NCBI GenBank assembly: GCA_046729255.1
Contig: JBKPGF010000034.1
Location: forward strand, 1 to 64,000
Direction of reading: 5' to 3'
Source: PALSA-612 sp046729255
GTDB taxonomy: Bacteria > Actinomycetota > Thermoleophilia > Gaiellales > Gaiellaceae
DNA length: 64,000 nt
Shown: positions 26,365-35,281 of the stretch, piece after piece
Layout of the letters: each line of letters begins with the position of its first letter
Position numbering within the stretch: the first letter of the stretch is position 1
The notes under the pieces: generated by a model
Database searches by the model: none
What the model was told of the DNA's origin: nothing
The model's input: only the letters and a program-made list of their open reading frames with translations
Translations under genes and position numbers: made by a program

Positions 26365-27552
26365 ATGGACAACTCCCGTCGACTTCTCCCCTTCCTCGCC
26401 GCCGCTGTCGCCGGCGTGGCCGGCGCCGCGCTGGCGCTCGGAGGCGCATACGCGCTCGGCAGCTTTGACGACACGAGCACCGTGACCGTGCGAGAGGTCA
26501 CGGTCGAGAACACCTCCCAACCCACGACGTTCCGCCCCAACGACAACGCGCTGTCGATCGGCGAGATCTACAAGCGCACGGCGCCCGGCGTCGTGCAAAT
26601 CACCGCCACCGGTAGCGCGCAGTCGAGCCCCTTCAGCGGCTCGGCGCCCCAGGCCCTCGGCTCCGGCTTCGTCTTCGACAAGGCCGGCTACATCATCACG
26701 AACTACCACGTGATCGCCGACGCGCTGGACGCCGGGTCGATCGAGGTCACCTTCTCGAACAACGCGAGTCACAGCGCAACCGTTGTCGGCACTGATCCAT
26801 CCACCGACCTGGCGGTCCTGAAGGTGAACACGAGCGCGAGCGCCCTGACCGCGCTCACGCTCGGCGATTCCGACAACGTCCAGGTCGGCGACTCCGTCGT
26901 CGCCATCGGCAACCCGTTCGGCCTGTCGCGAACGGTGACGGCCGGCATCGTCAGCGCCATGCAGCGCCAGATCGAGGCGCCGAACCAGTACGCGATCGAC
27001 CACGTAATCCAAACGGATGCACCGATCAACCACGGCAACTCGGGTGGTCCGCTCATCAACGCCAAGGGCGAGGTCATCGGCGTGAACGCACAGATCGAGC
27101 CAGGCACTAACGGCGGGAACGTCGGCGTCGGCTTCGCCGTCCCGTCGAACACCGTGAAGACGGTCGCCGGCCAGCTGATCGAGAACGGCAAGATTGAGCA
27201 CGCGGCCATCGGCGTTATCGCTCAGGAGCTGACGCCACAGGTGGCCAAGCAGTTCCGTCTTCCCGTGCAGCGCGGCGTCATCGTCGAAGAGGTACAGGCC
27301 GGCAGCGGCGCCGCCAAGGCGGGAGTCAAAGCCGGCAAGACCGAGGTGACCGTCGCGGGCGAGAGCTACACGCTCGGCGGCGACATCATCGTCAAGGCCA
27401 ATGGGCAGCCGGTCACTGACCTCGCTAGCCTGCGCGACGTCGTCTCCGAGCTCGAGCCCGGAGACACCGTGATGCTCGAGATCTATCGCGGAGAAACCAA
27501 GAAGTCCATTGCAGTCAAGCTTGGACGGCGACCTTCCTCTCCCTCCGGGTAG
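26365..27552 (+). CDS. HtrA/DegP-type serine protease with PDZ domain
   Basis: This 395-residue membrane-anchored protease degrades misfolded exported proteins. Residues 8-32 form the anchor. The trypsin-like domain carries His115 (NYHVIAD), Asp148 (TDLAVL) and Ser226 (GNSGGPL). A single PDZ domain follows (about residues 285-390). The ATG is six bases after TAGAAC (26353-26358), so the message may be leaderless. It is followed by a strong terminator, so it is a single-gene unit. Confidence 0.93.
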   Translation: MDNSRRLLPFLAAAVAGVAGAALALGGAYALGSFDDTSTVTVREVTVENTSQPTTFRPNDNALSIGEIYKRTAPGVVQITATGSAQSSPFSGSAPQALGSGFVFDKAGYIITNYHVIADALDAGSIEVTFSNNASHSATVVGTDPSTDLAVLKVNTSASALTALTLGDSDNVQVGDSVVAIGNPFGLSRTVTAGIVSAMQRQIEAPNQYAIDHVIQTDAPINHGNSGGPLINAKGEVIGVNAQIEPGTNGGNVGVGFAVPSNTVKTVAGQLIENGKIEHAAIGVIAQELTPQVAKQFRLPVQRGVIVEEVQAGSGAAKAGVKAGKTEVTVAGESYTLGGDIIVKANGQPVTDLASLRDVVSELEPGDTVMLEIYRGETKKSIAVKLGRRPSSPSG

Positions 27553-27624
27553 CCGTCCAGATCGGCCCCGCCCGGTGTGGGGCCGCACCGCCAGCCGAGT
27601 CGCCACGGCGCGGCGGAGTACCAG

Positions 27625-27664
27625 ACAAAGGCCCCCAGCCTGCCGGGGGCCTTTGTGTTTTCTC
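27625..27664 (+). terminator. Intrinsic terminator after the HtrA gene
   Basis: A perfect 12-pair stem (ACAAAGGCCCCC at 27625-27636 with its complement at 27645-27656) has an eight-base loop and is followed by GTTTTCTC. It is the clearest terminator in the window and separates the protease from the following unit. Confidence 0.92.
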
Positions 27665-27676
27665 TAGCCTTGGTGC

Positions 27677-28021
27677 GTGGTCGATCCACGACTGGGTGAG
27701 CTCGAGCTCGTTGTCGAAGAGGAGGAGCTCTGGCACGAGGACGATGCGGGCGATCACGCAGGCTGGTCGTGCGTGCGCACGGATCCGTTTCCGTGCCCGG
27801 CGGACGGCTGTGTCTTCGTCGCCGATTTCATGACTGCGGCGCACCTCATCCTCGTGTGGGAGGAGCGGGACGACCCGAACCTCCTCAGGCATGCCGAGCG
27901 CGCGAAGCGTGTCGGACGGAACCCGCGCATCGTCGAGTACGAGCCGTCGTTCGGGCCGAGCGCGTCGTACTACGCCTGGGAGGCCGTCGGCCGTCCCGTG
28001 CACGCAGTCCGTCCCGAGTGA
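27677..28021 (+). CDS. Conserved small acidic protein of unknown function
   Basis: This 114-residue protein is not recognised. It is acidic at the N-terminus and contains Cys and His residues in CVRTDPFPCPADGC followed by TAAHLILVWEERDDPN, which might bind a metal. GTG 27677 stands exactly six bases after TAGCCT (27665-27670), directly behind the HtrA terminator, so it opens a new transcription unit. Its stop overlaps the GTG of the YbdK-type ligase. Confidence 0.65.
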   Translation: MVDPRLGELELVVEEEELWHEDDAGDHAGWSCVRTDPFPCPADGCVFVADFMTAAHLILVWEERDDPNLLRHAERAKRVGRNPRIVEYEPSFGPSASYYAWEAVGRPVHAVRPE

Positions 28022-28980
28022 CGTGGGGGAGCGCGCCGCCGCTGTCGATCGGCGTCGAGGAAGAGCTGTTCCTCATCGACGCCGAGATGCTGGACACTGC
28101 GCCGGTCTTCGAGCAGGTGGTGCCCGAGCCCGACGCCCGGCTCAAGCCTGAGCTCTTCGCCTGCCTGGTCGAGACGACGACGCCCATCTGCCGCGGGCCT
28201 GAGGAGGCGTTCGCCGAGCTCGAACGGCTGCGGATGGTCGCTCACGAGCGCGCGGCCACGGTCGGGGCGATGGTGATCGCGACCGGGACGCATCCGCTCG
28301 CGCGCGGAGAGGGTCAGCCGCTGGTGCCCCTGCCGCGCTACGAGCGGCTGCGCGAAGAGCTCGGCGACCAGCTGTACGCGCAGCTCGTCTGCGGCCTCCA
28401 CATCCACGTCGCGCTGCCCGACGCGGACACCGCCCTTCGTGCCTTCGAAGCGGTCGTGCCGTGGCTGCCGACGCTGCTCGCGCTCTCGGCCAATTCTCCG
28501 TACGTCGAGGGAGCGGCGACGGGACTGCGCTCGACCCGCGCCGAGCGGCTGCTCCAGATGCCGACAGGGGGCACGCCTCCGCTCCTGCCCGACTGGGATG
28601 CGTGGGAGAGAGCAACACAGGGCGACGAGACGCGCCGCCACTGGGACGCCTGGCCCCGTCCCGAGCACGGCACGCTCGAGGTTCGCGTCATGGATCAGCA
28701 GACGGACGTCAGGCGGTCGGCCGGCCTCGCCGCGATCGTGCGGGAGCTCGTAGCGGCTGTCATGGACGACGAGCCACAGCCGTACGACCGCGCGTTCTAC
28801 GCGCGTCGCCGAGCAGACGCAGCTCGCCGGGCGCCGGAACCCTCGGAGGTGGCCGCTCTCGCGGAGCTCGTCCGGCCGAGCCCGCTCGCCCACCGAGTGT
28901 TGAGTGCGCGACCGGAGGCCGAGCGCCAGCTCGAGCTCGGTCCGGCGGCGGCCCTGCGCGAGCTAGCATCCGCCGCGTGA
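28018..28980 (+). CDS. YbdK-type carboxylate-amine ligase (GCS2 family)
   Basis: This 320-residue ATP-grasp-like ligase belongs to the glutamate-cysteine ligase family 2. Motifs are GVEEELFLID near the N-terminus, CGLHIHVALPD in the middle and GTLEVRVMDQQTDV later. Related enzymes make gamma-glutamylcysteine or similar amides. It is somewhat shorter than the usual 360-380 residues. Its neighbours are an HMA protein and a thiol-stress type sigma/anti-sigma pair, so a role in low-molecular-weight thiol or amide synthesis is plausible but unproven. Confidence 0.8.
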   Translation: MTWGSAPPLSIGVEEELFLIDAEMLDTAPVFEQVVPEPDARLKPELFACLVETTTPICRGPEEAFAELERLRMVAHERAATVGAMVIATGTHPLARGEGQPLVPLPRYERLREELGDQLYAQLVCGLHIHVALPDADTALRAFEAVVPWLPTLLALSANSPYVEGAATGLRSTRAERLLQMPTGGTPPLLPDWDAWERATQGDETRRHWDAWPRPEHGTLEVRVMDQQTDVRRSAGLAAIVRELVAAVMDDEPQPYDRAFYARRRADAARRAPEPSEVAALAELVRPSPLAHRVLSARPEAERQLELGPAAALRELASAA

Positions 28981-29222
28981 CGACCCAGACGATCACCGTC
29001 TCCGGCATCCGCTGCGAGCGCTGCGTCAACCGGCTCGCTGCCGCCCTCACAGGCCATGAAGGTCTCGAGTCGGCGACCGCGAGCCTCATGGGCGACGTCA
29101 CGCTGACGTGGGACGAGGGGCTGACGTCACGTGCGGAGCTCGTTGCGAAGATGGGGCAGGCCGGGTTCCACGAGCGGCCGGCGGGAATGGAGACCGGCGC
29201 CGCGGCGTTCCCCACTTCGTAA
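28977..29222 (+). CDS. Heavy-metal-associated (HMA) domain protein
   Basis: This 81-residue protein is a single ferredoxin-like HMA domain. The metal loop is GIRCERC at about residues 10-16, matching GMxCxxC. Such proteins carry Cu(I) or similar metals to P-type ATPases or regulators. GTG 28977 overlaps the ligase stop. No copper ATPase lies nearby. It may be co-transcribed with the sigma factor gene 26 bases downstream. Confidence 0.82.
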   Translation: MTTQTITVSGIRCERCVNRLAAALTGHEGLESATASLMGDVTLTWDEGLTSRAELVAKMGQAGFHERPAGMETGAAAFPTS

Positions 29223-29248
29223 CACCGCGGCTGGGATAGGGTGGCCGG

Positions 29249-29830
29249 ATGGCAGAGGAGCGCCAATCCGAACCACGAGAGCTGGCTGCGGAAGCCCGTG
29301 ACCGCGTCCGTTTCGAGGAGGAAGCGCTTGCGCTCGCAGACCAGGTCTATCGCGTCGCCCGACGTCTCGTTTCTTCTCGCGAAGAGGCCGAAGACCTCGT
29401 TCAAGAGACGTACGCCCGAGCGTTTCGCAGCTGGCAGTCGTACACGCCCGGCACGAACATGCGCGCCTGGCTTCTGCGCATCCTCACCAACCTCAACATC
29501 GACCGCGGCCGCCGTCTTCAGCGTCAGCCTGACCCGCAACCGCTCGAGGAAGGCGACTACTTCCTCTACAACCGCATGGAGCAGGCCGGCGGGAGCCGCT
29601 CGGACGTCGAGCGCATCGACGACCGACTATCCCAGGACGACATCGTCGGCGCGCTCTCGGCCGTCCCTCACGACTTCCGCGACGTGATCGTCCTCGTCGA
29701 CATCGGCGACTTCACCTACGCCGATGCGGCGCAGATTCTCGACATTCCGGTCGGCACCGTCATGTCCCGCCTGCATCGTGGTAGGCGTATCCTCAAGCGA
29801 GAGCTGGCCGAAAAGGTGGGAGATTCGTAA
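29249..29830 (+). CDS. ECF sigma factor, SigR/RpoE-like
   Basis: This 193-residue sigma factor has region 2 at about residues 25-95 (EEAEDLVQETYARAFRSW) and region 4 at about 130-185 (VIVLVDIGDFTYADAAQILD). The segment YTPGTNMRAWLLRILTNLNI is typical of the SigR group that responds to thiol oxidation in actinobacteria. The ATG follows TAGGGT by six bases, suggesting its own leaderless promoter. Its TAA overlaps the ATG of the anti-sigma gene. Confidence 0.9.
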   Translation: MAEERQSEPRELAAEARDRVRFEEEALALADQVYRVARRLVSSREEAEDLVQETYARAFRSWQSYTPGTNMRAWLLRILTNLNIDRGRRLQRQPDPQPLEEGDYFLYNRMEQAGGSRSDVERIDDRLSQDDIVGALSAVPHDFRDVIVLVDIGDFTYADAAQILDIPVGTVMSRLHRGRRILKRELAEKVGDS

Positions 29831-30072
29831 TGGGCGAACTCGGCGAGTGCAGCTGCGACCACTGCGAGGAGGTCATGCAGCCCTACCTCGACCGCGAGCT
29901 GACGGCCGCGGAGCACGCCGAGGCCGAGGCGCATCTGGACAGCTGCGGCTACTGCCGGAAACGCTACGAGTTCGAGTCGGAGTTGCGGGTGTACGTGAAG
30001 AAGGCCTGTCAGGAAGAGATGTCGCCGGAGCTGAAGGCGAAGCTCGTGGCGCTCAGGCTCCCGGACGTCTGA
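29830..30072 (+). CDS. Zinc-binding anti-sigma factor, RsrA-like
   Basis: This 80-residue cytoplasmic protein has the zinc anti-sigma layout: Cys12, His35, Cys39, Cys42 (HLDSCGYC) and Cys60. This matches the redox-switch residues of RsrA closely. Oxidation of the cysteines would release the sigma factor encoded just upstream, with which it overlaps by one base. The 3' end overlaps the convergent MocA-like gene by 20 bases. Confidence 0.88.
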   Translation: MGELGECSCDHCEEVMQPYLDRELTAAEHAEAEAHLDSCGYCRKRYEFESELRVYVKKACQEEMSPELKAKLVALRLPDV

Positions 30073-30568
30073 GCTTCAAGTCGTCGGGGTAGTCCACGTC
30101 GCCCGGCGCGCCGAGGTCGTCGCATGGGACGAGCACCGGGTCGAGCGCGCGGGCGCCTTCTTCCGGCACGTCGGTCCACGCCGATCGCGCAAGCAGCACC
30201 GGGTGCCCGCGGACGCCGCCGTAGCTTGCCGCGATCACGGGGCCGGCGCCTTCCTCCCACGATGCGACGACGCGGTCGATGGCTGCCGGTGCCAGGTCGG
30301 GGCCGTCCGCGAGGACGACGACAGCAGCCTCCGCGTTCTCCGGCAGCGCCTCCAGCCCGCAGCGCAGCGACGCCCCCATTCCGCGCGACCATTCGTCGCA
30401 GCGTACGACGCGGGCGTCCGTCTCCAGCTCGTACGCGCCTTCGACGACGATCACCTCGTCGACGGAGCTCGCGCGAACGGCCGCGAGCACGTCTGCGAGC
30501 ATCAGGCGCTGCTTCGGCGACCCGAAGCGACTTGCCTCGCCTGCGGCGAGGACGACCGCGGCGATCAA
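30053..30568 (-). CDS. MobA/MocA-like nucleotidyltransferase for the molybdenum cofactor
   Basis: This 171-residue protein begins MIAAVVLAAGEASRFGSPKQ, the nucleotide-binding start of molybdopterin cytidylyl- or guanylyltransferases. GDP/PDLAPAAIDRVV-type segments follow. It is 15-30 residues shorter than usual, with the segment after PKQ shortened. TTG 30568 overlaps the TGA of the hydroxylase large subunit, so it probably makes the cytosine-dinucleotide cofactor for that enzyme. Confidence 0.82.
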   Translation of the reverse strand: MIAAVVLAAGEASRFGSPKQRLMLADVLAAVRASSVDEVIVVEGAYELETDARVVRCDEWSRGMGASLRCGLEALPENAEAAVVVLADGPDLAPAAIDRVVASWEEGAGPVIAASYGGVRGHPVLLARSAWTDVPEEGARALDPVLVPCDDLGAPGDVDYPDDLKLRRPGA

Positions 30569-32832
30569 TGCCCGTCGTTGAGCGCTGCCCAGACGCGCGG
30601 GGGCGTCATCGGCAACTCGCGGAGGCGCACGCCCGTCGCGGCGTGGATCGCGTTGGCGATCGCCGCCGGCCCGGGCACCACGGGCGCCTCCCCGATCCCC
30701 TTTGCGCCGAAGGGCCCATCCGGCGCCGGGACCTCGACGATCACCGTGTCGATCGGCGGGACGCGGTCGGCCGTCGGGATCGCGTAGTCGAGGAACGAGC
30801 CCGACAAGAGCTGGCCCTCGTCGTCGTGGACGAGCTCCTCGTAGAGCGCCCAGCCGATCGCCTGCGCGGCGCCGCCGCGCATCTGCCCCTCGACGAGCGC
30901 GGGGTTCAGCGCCTTGCCGACGTCCTGGACGATCGCGTAGCCGAGCAGCTGCACCTCGCCCGTCTCGCGGTCGACCCTCACGTGGGCGATGTGGGCGGAA
31001 ACGGACGGCGCGAGGCTCGTCTGCGCTGAGCCACCGTGCCCCTCGACAGGTTCGTGGCGGCCGCCGAAGCGGAGCGTCTTCTTCGCGATGTCCTCGACGG
31101 AGATCGAACGGTCGGGCGCGCCGACGGCTCGGACGACGCCGTCCACCACCTCGAGGTCCCCGGGCCCGATCTCGAGCTCCTCGGACGCAGCCTGGAGCAG
31201 CTTGTCGCGCGCCGCTTCGGCCGCGCGCTGCACGGCACGGCCGACCGTGTACGTGACCTTCGAGCCACCGCTGGCGCCCGCGTAGGGTCCGGAGGACGTG
31301 TCGGCCGCGACGACGCGCACCTTCTCCGGAGGCAGTCCGAAGGCGGCTGCCGCGATCGTCGCGAAGCCGGTGTTCACCCCCGTCATGTCCACGGCCGACG
31401 TGACGACCGTCATCGTCCCGTCGGTGTCCACACGACACACCGCCGCCGCGGGCTCGTTGCCACCCGGCCAGTAGCCGGCGGCGACGCCGATTCCCTCGTC
31501 CTCGGGGAGACCGTCGCGCCGTTGCCAGAGCGCATGGTCGCGAGTCGCCTCGAGTACTTCGACTGCGCCGAAGGTCGGCACCGGGCCGGTCATGCCCCGG
31601 TCGCCCTCGATGCAGGCGTTCTTCAAGCGCAGCTCGACAGGGTCGAGCCCGAGCTCGGCGGCGATCTGGTCGAGCAACGATTCGACCGCGAACGCGGCGG
31701 TCGGCGCCCCCGGCCCGCGGTAAGCGCCGAACGTGAAGCGGTTCGTCTGCACGCCGTAGCTCTTGACGTCCCAGCCGTCCCAACGGTACGGGCCAGTCAC
31801 GAGCAGCGAGGTGATGCCTTCCACGCCCCAGCCCGCGTTCGATCCGCGGTCGACGAGCATGCGCGCTCGCAGGCCGGTGAGCGTGCCGTCGCTGCGCGCG
31901 CCGATCTCCAGCTCCGTTATCTGGGCAGACGCGGGGTTCGTCGCCGCAAAGTCCTCCTGCCGGGTCATCGCGAGGCGTACCGGCCGGCGAAGCGCAAGCG
32001 TCGCACCGCCCGCGAGAGGCTCGACGAGCGCGAATTTCCCGCCGAACGCGCCGCCGAGCGGCTCGGCGTGGATCCGGATCTTCTCGAGCGGCAGCCCGTA
32101 CGCCCGAGCGAGCTCGCTGCGGCTGACGAAGGAGCCCTGGGTGGCGACCGAGACGACGAGCGTCCCGTCCGGCTCGAGCCACGCGGTCGCGGCCTGCGGC
32201 TCGATGTACGCCTGGTACACCCACGGCGTACGGAACGTTCCCGAGACGACGACGTCGCTTCCGGCGATGGCGGCCGCCGCGTCGCCGTGTGACCTGTGGA
32301 CCTGGTCGAGGACGTTGCCGGAGTGCTGCTCCTGATCCTCGTCCTGCTGCCCGTGATCGGTGCCGGCGTGGATCGACTCGAGATCCCCGCTGTGCGTCCC
32401 CTCCTCGACCCGGCGGGCAAGACAGGCGCCAGGCTCCATGGCTGCCTCGAGGTCGAGGATCGCCTCGAGCGTCTCGTACTCGACCGACACGAGCTCCGCG
32501 CCGTCCTCGGCGGCGGCCTCGGTCTCCGCGACGACCATCGCCACCGGCTGGCCGGCGAAGATCACCTCTTCGCGGGCGAGCGGCTCGGCGGTGCGGTCTG
32601 TTCCCTCCGTCGCCGTGGGCAGGTCGGCCGCGGTGAGCACCGCGACGACGCCGGGAACCTCGAGCGCGCCCGCGGCATCGATGCGCTCGATGAGCGCGTG
32701 CGCCTCGGTGGAGAGGACGAGGCGGGCGTGCAGCAGGCCGTGGATGTAGCCGTCGGCGGCAAAGCGCGTCTGCCCTGTCACCTTCTCGGGCGCGTCGACC
32801 CTGGGGCGTGGAGCACCGATGACGTCCGTCAC
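30565..32832 (-). CDS. Molybdenum hydroxylase large subunit (CoxL/XdhA-like)
   Basis: This 755-residue subunit binds the molybdopterin cofactor and substrate in a xanthine dehydrogenase/CO dehydrogenase type enzyme. Seen are TGQTRFAADGYIHGLLHARLV near the start, GGAFGGKFALVEPLA, AYRGPGAP in place of the CO dehydrogenase AYxCSFR loop, and the catalytic glutamate in GAKGIGEAP. The missing AYxCSFR loop argues against CO oxidation. A polar insert rich in His, Asp and Gln lies near residues 148-182. GTG 32832 overlaps the FAD-subunit stop. Substrate unknown. Confidence 0.9.
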   Translation of the reverse strand: MTDVIGAPRPRVDAPEKVTGQTRFAADGYIHGLLHARLVLSTEAHALIERIDAAGALEVPGVVAVLTAADLPTATEGTDRTAEPLAREEVIFAGQPVAMVVAETEAAAEDGAELVSVEYETLEAILDLEAAMEPGACLARRVEEGTHSGDLESIHAGTDHGQQDEDQEQHSGNVLDQVHRSHGDAAAAIAGSDVVVSGTFRTPWVYQAYIEPQAATAWLEPDGTLVVSVATQGSFVSRSELARAYGLPLEKIRIHAEPLGGAFGGKFALVEPLAGGATLALRRPVRLAMTRQEDFAATNPASAQITELEIGARSDGTLTGLRARMLVDRGSNAGWGVEGITSLLVTGPYRWDGWDVKSYGVQTNRFTFGAYRGPGAPTAAFAVESLLDQIAAELGLDPVELRLKNACIEGDRGMTGPVPTFGAVEVLEATRDHALWQRRDGLPEDEGIGVAAGYWPGGNEPAAAVCRVDTDGTMTVVTSAVDMTGVNTGFATIAAAAFGLPPEKVRVVAADTSSGPYAGASGGSKVTYTVGRAVQRAAEAARDKLLQAASEELEIGPGDLEVVDGVVRAVGAPDRSISVEDIAKKTLRFGGRHEPVEGHGGSAQTSLAPSVSAHIAHVRVDRETGEVQLLGYAIVQDVGKALNPALVEGQMRGGAAQAIGWALYEELVHDDEGQLLSGSFLDYAIPTADRVPPIDTVIVEVPAPDGPFGAKGIGEAPVVPGPAAIANAIHAATGVRLRELPMTPPRVWAALNDGH

Positions 32833-33623
32833 TTCGCATCCTCCTTTGCACGTTCCTGGGCGAGCTCGACGGCGCGCGCGACGAGCGTCCTTGCCAGCTG
32901 GCGGCGGTACTCGACGGGCGCGAAGCGGTCGCCGAACAGCTCCGCGTCCTCGATGTCGCCTTCGAGCACGAAAGGCGTGGCTGCGACGCCGGTGAGGGCG
33001 ACACGCTGCTGGTCGTCCGCCGTAACGAGCGCCGCTGCGCCCGCGAGCGCGAAGCCGGAGGCCGGGTGCTCCACCGCGGCGTACGCCGATCCGGAGCCGC
33101 TCGGCGGGGCGGGAATCGCAACCTCCGTGATCAGCTCCCCGTCGGCGAGCGTCGTCGTGAACGGACCCAGCGCGAGCTCCGCTGCGTCGATCGTGCGCTC
33201 GCCGCCGGCCGACCGAAGCCGGAGCTGCGCGCCCAGCGCGAGCAACACCGCAGGCATGTCCGACGCCGGATCGGCGTGAGCGAGGCTGCCCCCGATCGTC
33301 CCGCGGTTTCGCACCTGGAGGTCGCCGATACCGGCCGCGCACTCTGCGATCGCGTTGAAGGCCGGTCGCTGGAGCGCCCGCGCTCGCATGAGCCCGCTCC
33401 ACGTGACGAGAGCGCCGATCGCGAGCTCGCCGTCGCGTTCCTCGACGCCGTCGAGGCCGAGCCCGCCGATGTCGACCACCGTCGACGGACGCGCGATGCG
33501 TAGCTTCATCGCTGGCAAGAGCGACTGGCCGCCAGCGAGCAGCTTCGCGTCCGTGTTGGCGAGCGCGTCGAGAGCTTCCTCCAGAGACGCCGGCCGGATG
33601 TAGTCGACGGACGCGGGGATCAC
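32829..33623 (-). CDS. Molybdenum hydroxylase FAD-binding subunit (CoxM-like)
   Basis: This 264-residue subunit passes electrons from the iron-sulfur centres to its FAD. FAD motifs are LLAGGQSLLPAMKLR at about residues 32-46 and TIGGSLAHADPASDMPAVLL near 105-124. GTG 33623 overlaps the stop of the small subunit. The gene order small, medium, large, then cofactor enzyme is one operon on the minus strand. Confidence 0.91.
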   Translation of the reverse strand: MIPASVDYIRPASLEEALDALANTDAKLLAGGQSLLPAMKLRIARPSTVVDIGGLGLDGVEERDGELAIGALVTWSGLMRARALQRPAFNAIAECAAGIGDLQVRNRGTIGGSLAHADPASDMPAVLLALGAQLRLRSAGGERTIDAAELALGPFTTTLADGELITEVAIPAPPSGSGSAYAAVEHPASGFALAGAAALVTADDQQRVALTGVAATPFVLEGDIEDAELFGDRFAPVEYRRQLARTLVARAVELAQERAKEDAK

Positions 33624-34081
33624 GACGCCTCCGCCGCGGCCTGCACCGAGTCGACGATCGAGTCGTATCCCGTACACCGGCAGAGGTTCCCGCGCAACGC
33701 GTGCCGGATCGTTTCCTCGTCGGGCCGGCCATCACGCGACAGGAGATCGATGGTCGTGAGGATGACGCCCGGCGTGCAGAAGCCGCACTGGAGGCCGTGG
33801 TGCTCGACGAAGGCTTGCTGCACAGGATGGAGTGCGCCGTCGGGAGCGAGCCCCTCGATCGTCGTCACCTCGCTGCCCTCGGCCTGCAGCGCCAGCACGG
33901 TGCAGCTCTTCACCGCCTGGCCGTCGACGAGCACCGTGCAGGCGCCGCACTGGCTCGTGTCGCAGCCGACGTGCGCGCCGGTCAGCCCCAACCCGTTGCG
34001 AAGGGCATGGACGAGCAGCGTGCGGCCTTCGACCTCGAGCGAGCGCTGCTCGCCGTTCACTGTCAGCGTGACTTCAGGCAC
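33620..34081 (-). CDS. Molybdenum hydroxylase [2Fe-2S] small subunit (CoxS-like)
   Basis: This 153-residue subunit holds two [2Fe-2S] clusters. The plant-ferredoxin type cluster uses Cys40, Cys45, Cys48 and Cys60; the second uses Cys99, Cys102, Cys134 and Cys136 (CRCTGY). All eight cysteines are present. It overlaps the 3' end of the amidohydrolase gene by eight bases, so the amidohydrolase is probably the first gene of the same operon. Confidence 0.93.
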   Translation of the reverse strand: MPEVTLTVNGEQRSLEVEGRTLLVHALRNGLGLTGAHVGCDTSQCGACTVLVDGQAVKSCTVLALQAEGSEVTTIEGLAPDGALHPVQQAFVEHHGLQCGFCTPGVILTTIDLLSRDGRPDEETIRHALRGNLCRCTGYDSIVDSVQAAAEAS

Positions 34082-35231
34082 CCGGTGTCACGGCGACGAT
34101 GTCGGCGACGTGCAGCAGTCGGAAGGTCAGGCGCACGGTGTTCACGCGGTCGCGCTCGTCCTCGATGTCCGGCAGCTCGCTCCAGACGTCGCGAGCGCAG
34201 GCGATCAGCTCGCGGATCTGCTCTAGCTCCTCCACCTCCGCTGCCCCGTTTCGCTCCTCGCAGGCGTTGAGGGCGAGCCCGAGGACGCCGAACGTGTCCT
34301 GCTGGCGCATCCAGAGCAGCGGCGTCGCCATGGAGAGATAGCCGTGGATGCGCGCGAAGATCATCGGCTGAGAGAACACCTCCGAGCCGCGCGGTGGGGT
34401 GGGCTCGAGCGGCGGATCGCCGAGCGCGATCCGCGTGGCGTTTCCGTAGAGCATGTCGCGCAGCTGCTGGTCGTCGAAGCCGGCGGCGCGCGCCGTGCGC
34501 ACGGCGATCAGCAGCGAGCTCGGCTGCTGCCCATACGGGTAGTCGGAGGCGTAGAGCACCTGCTGAGGCGAGACCTGCCGGTAGAAGTCGAGCAGGTCGA
34601 CGGGGCTCCAGGCCGACGTGTCGAAGAACACACCTGCGCGCGAGCCGAACACGTGTGCGAGCCCTGCCATGTCGGCGATGCCAGCGTGGGCGATGATCAA
34701 CTCGGCCTCCGGATGGCGGTCGACCAGACGCGCCAGGCCGGCCGCGATCGGGGGCAGTCCCCGACCGCCGTGGATGAGGATCGGCACACGGCGCTCGGCG
34801 GCAAGCGCGAACACCGGCTCCAGACGCTCGTCGGTGAGCAGGAAGCCTTGCGCCCGCGGATGGAGCTTGATGCCCCGCGCACCGAGGTCGAGAGAGCGCT
34901 CCGCCTCCTCGATCGGCGACTCCGCGAGGTCGAGTCGCACGAACGGGATCAGCCGGCCGCCCGTCTCCGCCGTCCACGCTTGCGTGCGGTCGTTGGCCGC
35001 GCTGAAGGCCGGATGCCGGTCGGGCTCGTCCATGCAGAACGTGAACGCCTGCGAGATCCCGTAGTTGTCCATGATCTGTAGCAGCTCGTCGGGCCGGCCG
35101 CGCATGCCGTCGATGTCGTCTCCGATGTGCGTGTGCGCGTCGAAGATGTCGGCGCCCGCCGGCAGGTCGGCACGAAGCTTCTCGTGCCAGACCTCCGTTA
35201 GCTCGTGCGCTCGCTCGACCGCGGTTCCCAC
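34074..35231 (-). CDS. TIM-barrel amidohydrolase (amidohydrolase-2 family)
   Basis: This 385-residue enzyme has the metal motif DAHTHIGDD near residue 34, a mid-barrel GIKLHPRAQGF, IIAHAG, and the late aspartate in YASDYPYG. The family covers decarboxylases and hydrolases of cyclic or aromatic compounds. GTG 35231 is chosen because TAGACT (35244-35239) stands seven bases before it; the longer frame upstream is unconserved. Coupled to a molybdenum hydroxylase, it may process the hydroxylated heterocycle, which is inference. Confidence 0.8.
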   Translation of the reverse strand: MGTAVERAHELTEVWHEKLRADLPAGADIFDAHTHIGDDIDGMRGRPDELLQIMDNYGISQAFTFCMDEPDRHPAFSAANDRTQAWTAETGGRLIPFVRLDLAESPIEEAERSLDLGARGIKLHPRAQGFLLTDERLEPVFALAAERRVPILIHGGRGLPPIAAGLARLVDRHPEAELIIAHAGIADMAGLAHVFGSRAGVFFDTSAWSPVDLLDFYRQVSPQQVLYASDYPYGQQPSSLLIAVRTARAAGFDDQQLRDMLYGNATRIALGDPPLEPTPPRGSEVFSQPMIFARIHGYLSMATPLLWMRQQDTFGVLGLALNACEERNGAAEVEELEQIRELIACARDVWSELPDIEDERDRVNTVRLTFRLLHVADIVAVTPGA

Positions 35232-35281
35232 TCTCTTGAGTCTATTCCTCGCACCCCGGCCGGCGTCTACCATTGCGCCCC

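Noticed and set aside
30565..32832. Aerobic CO dehydrogenase large subunit
   Set aside because: The form I AYxCSFR active-site loop is absent; the corresponding segment reads AYRGPGAP.
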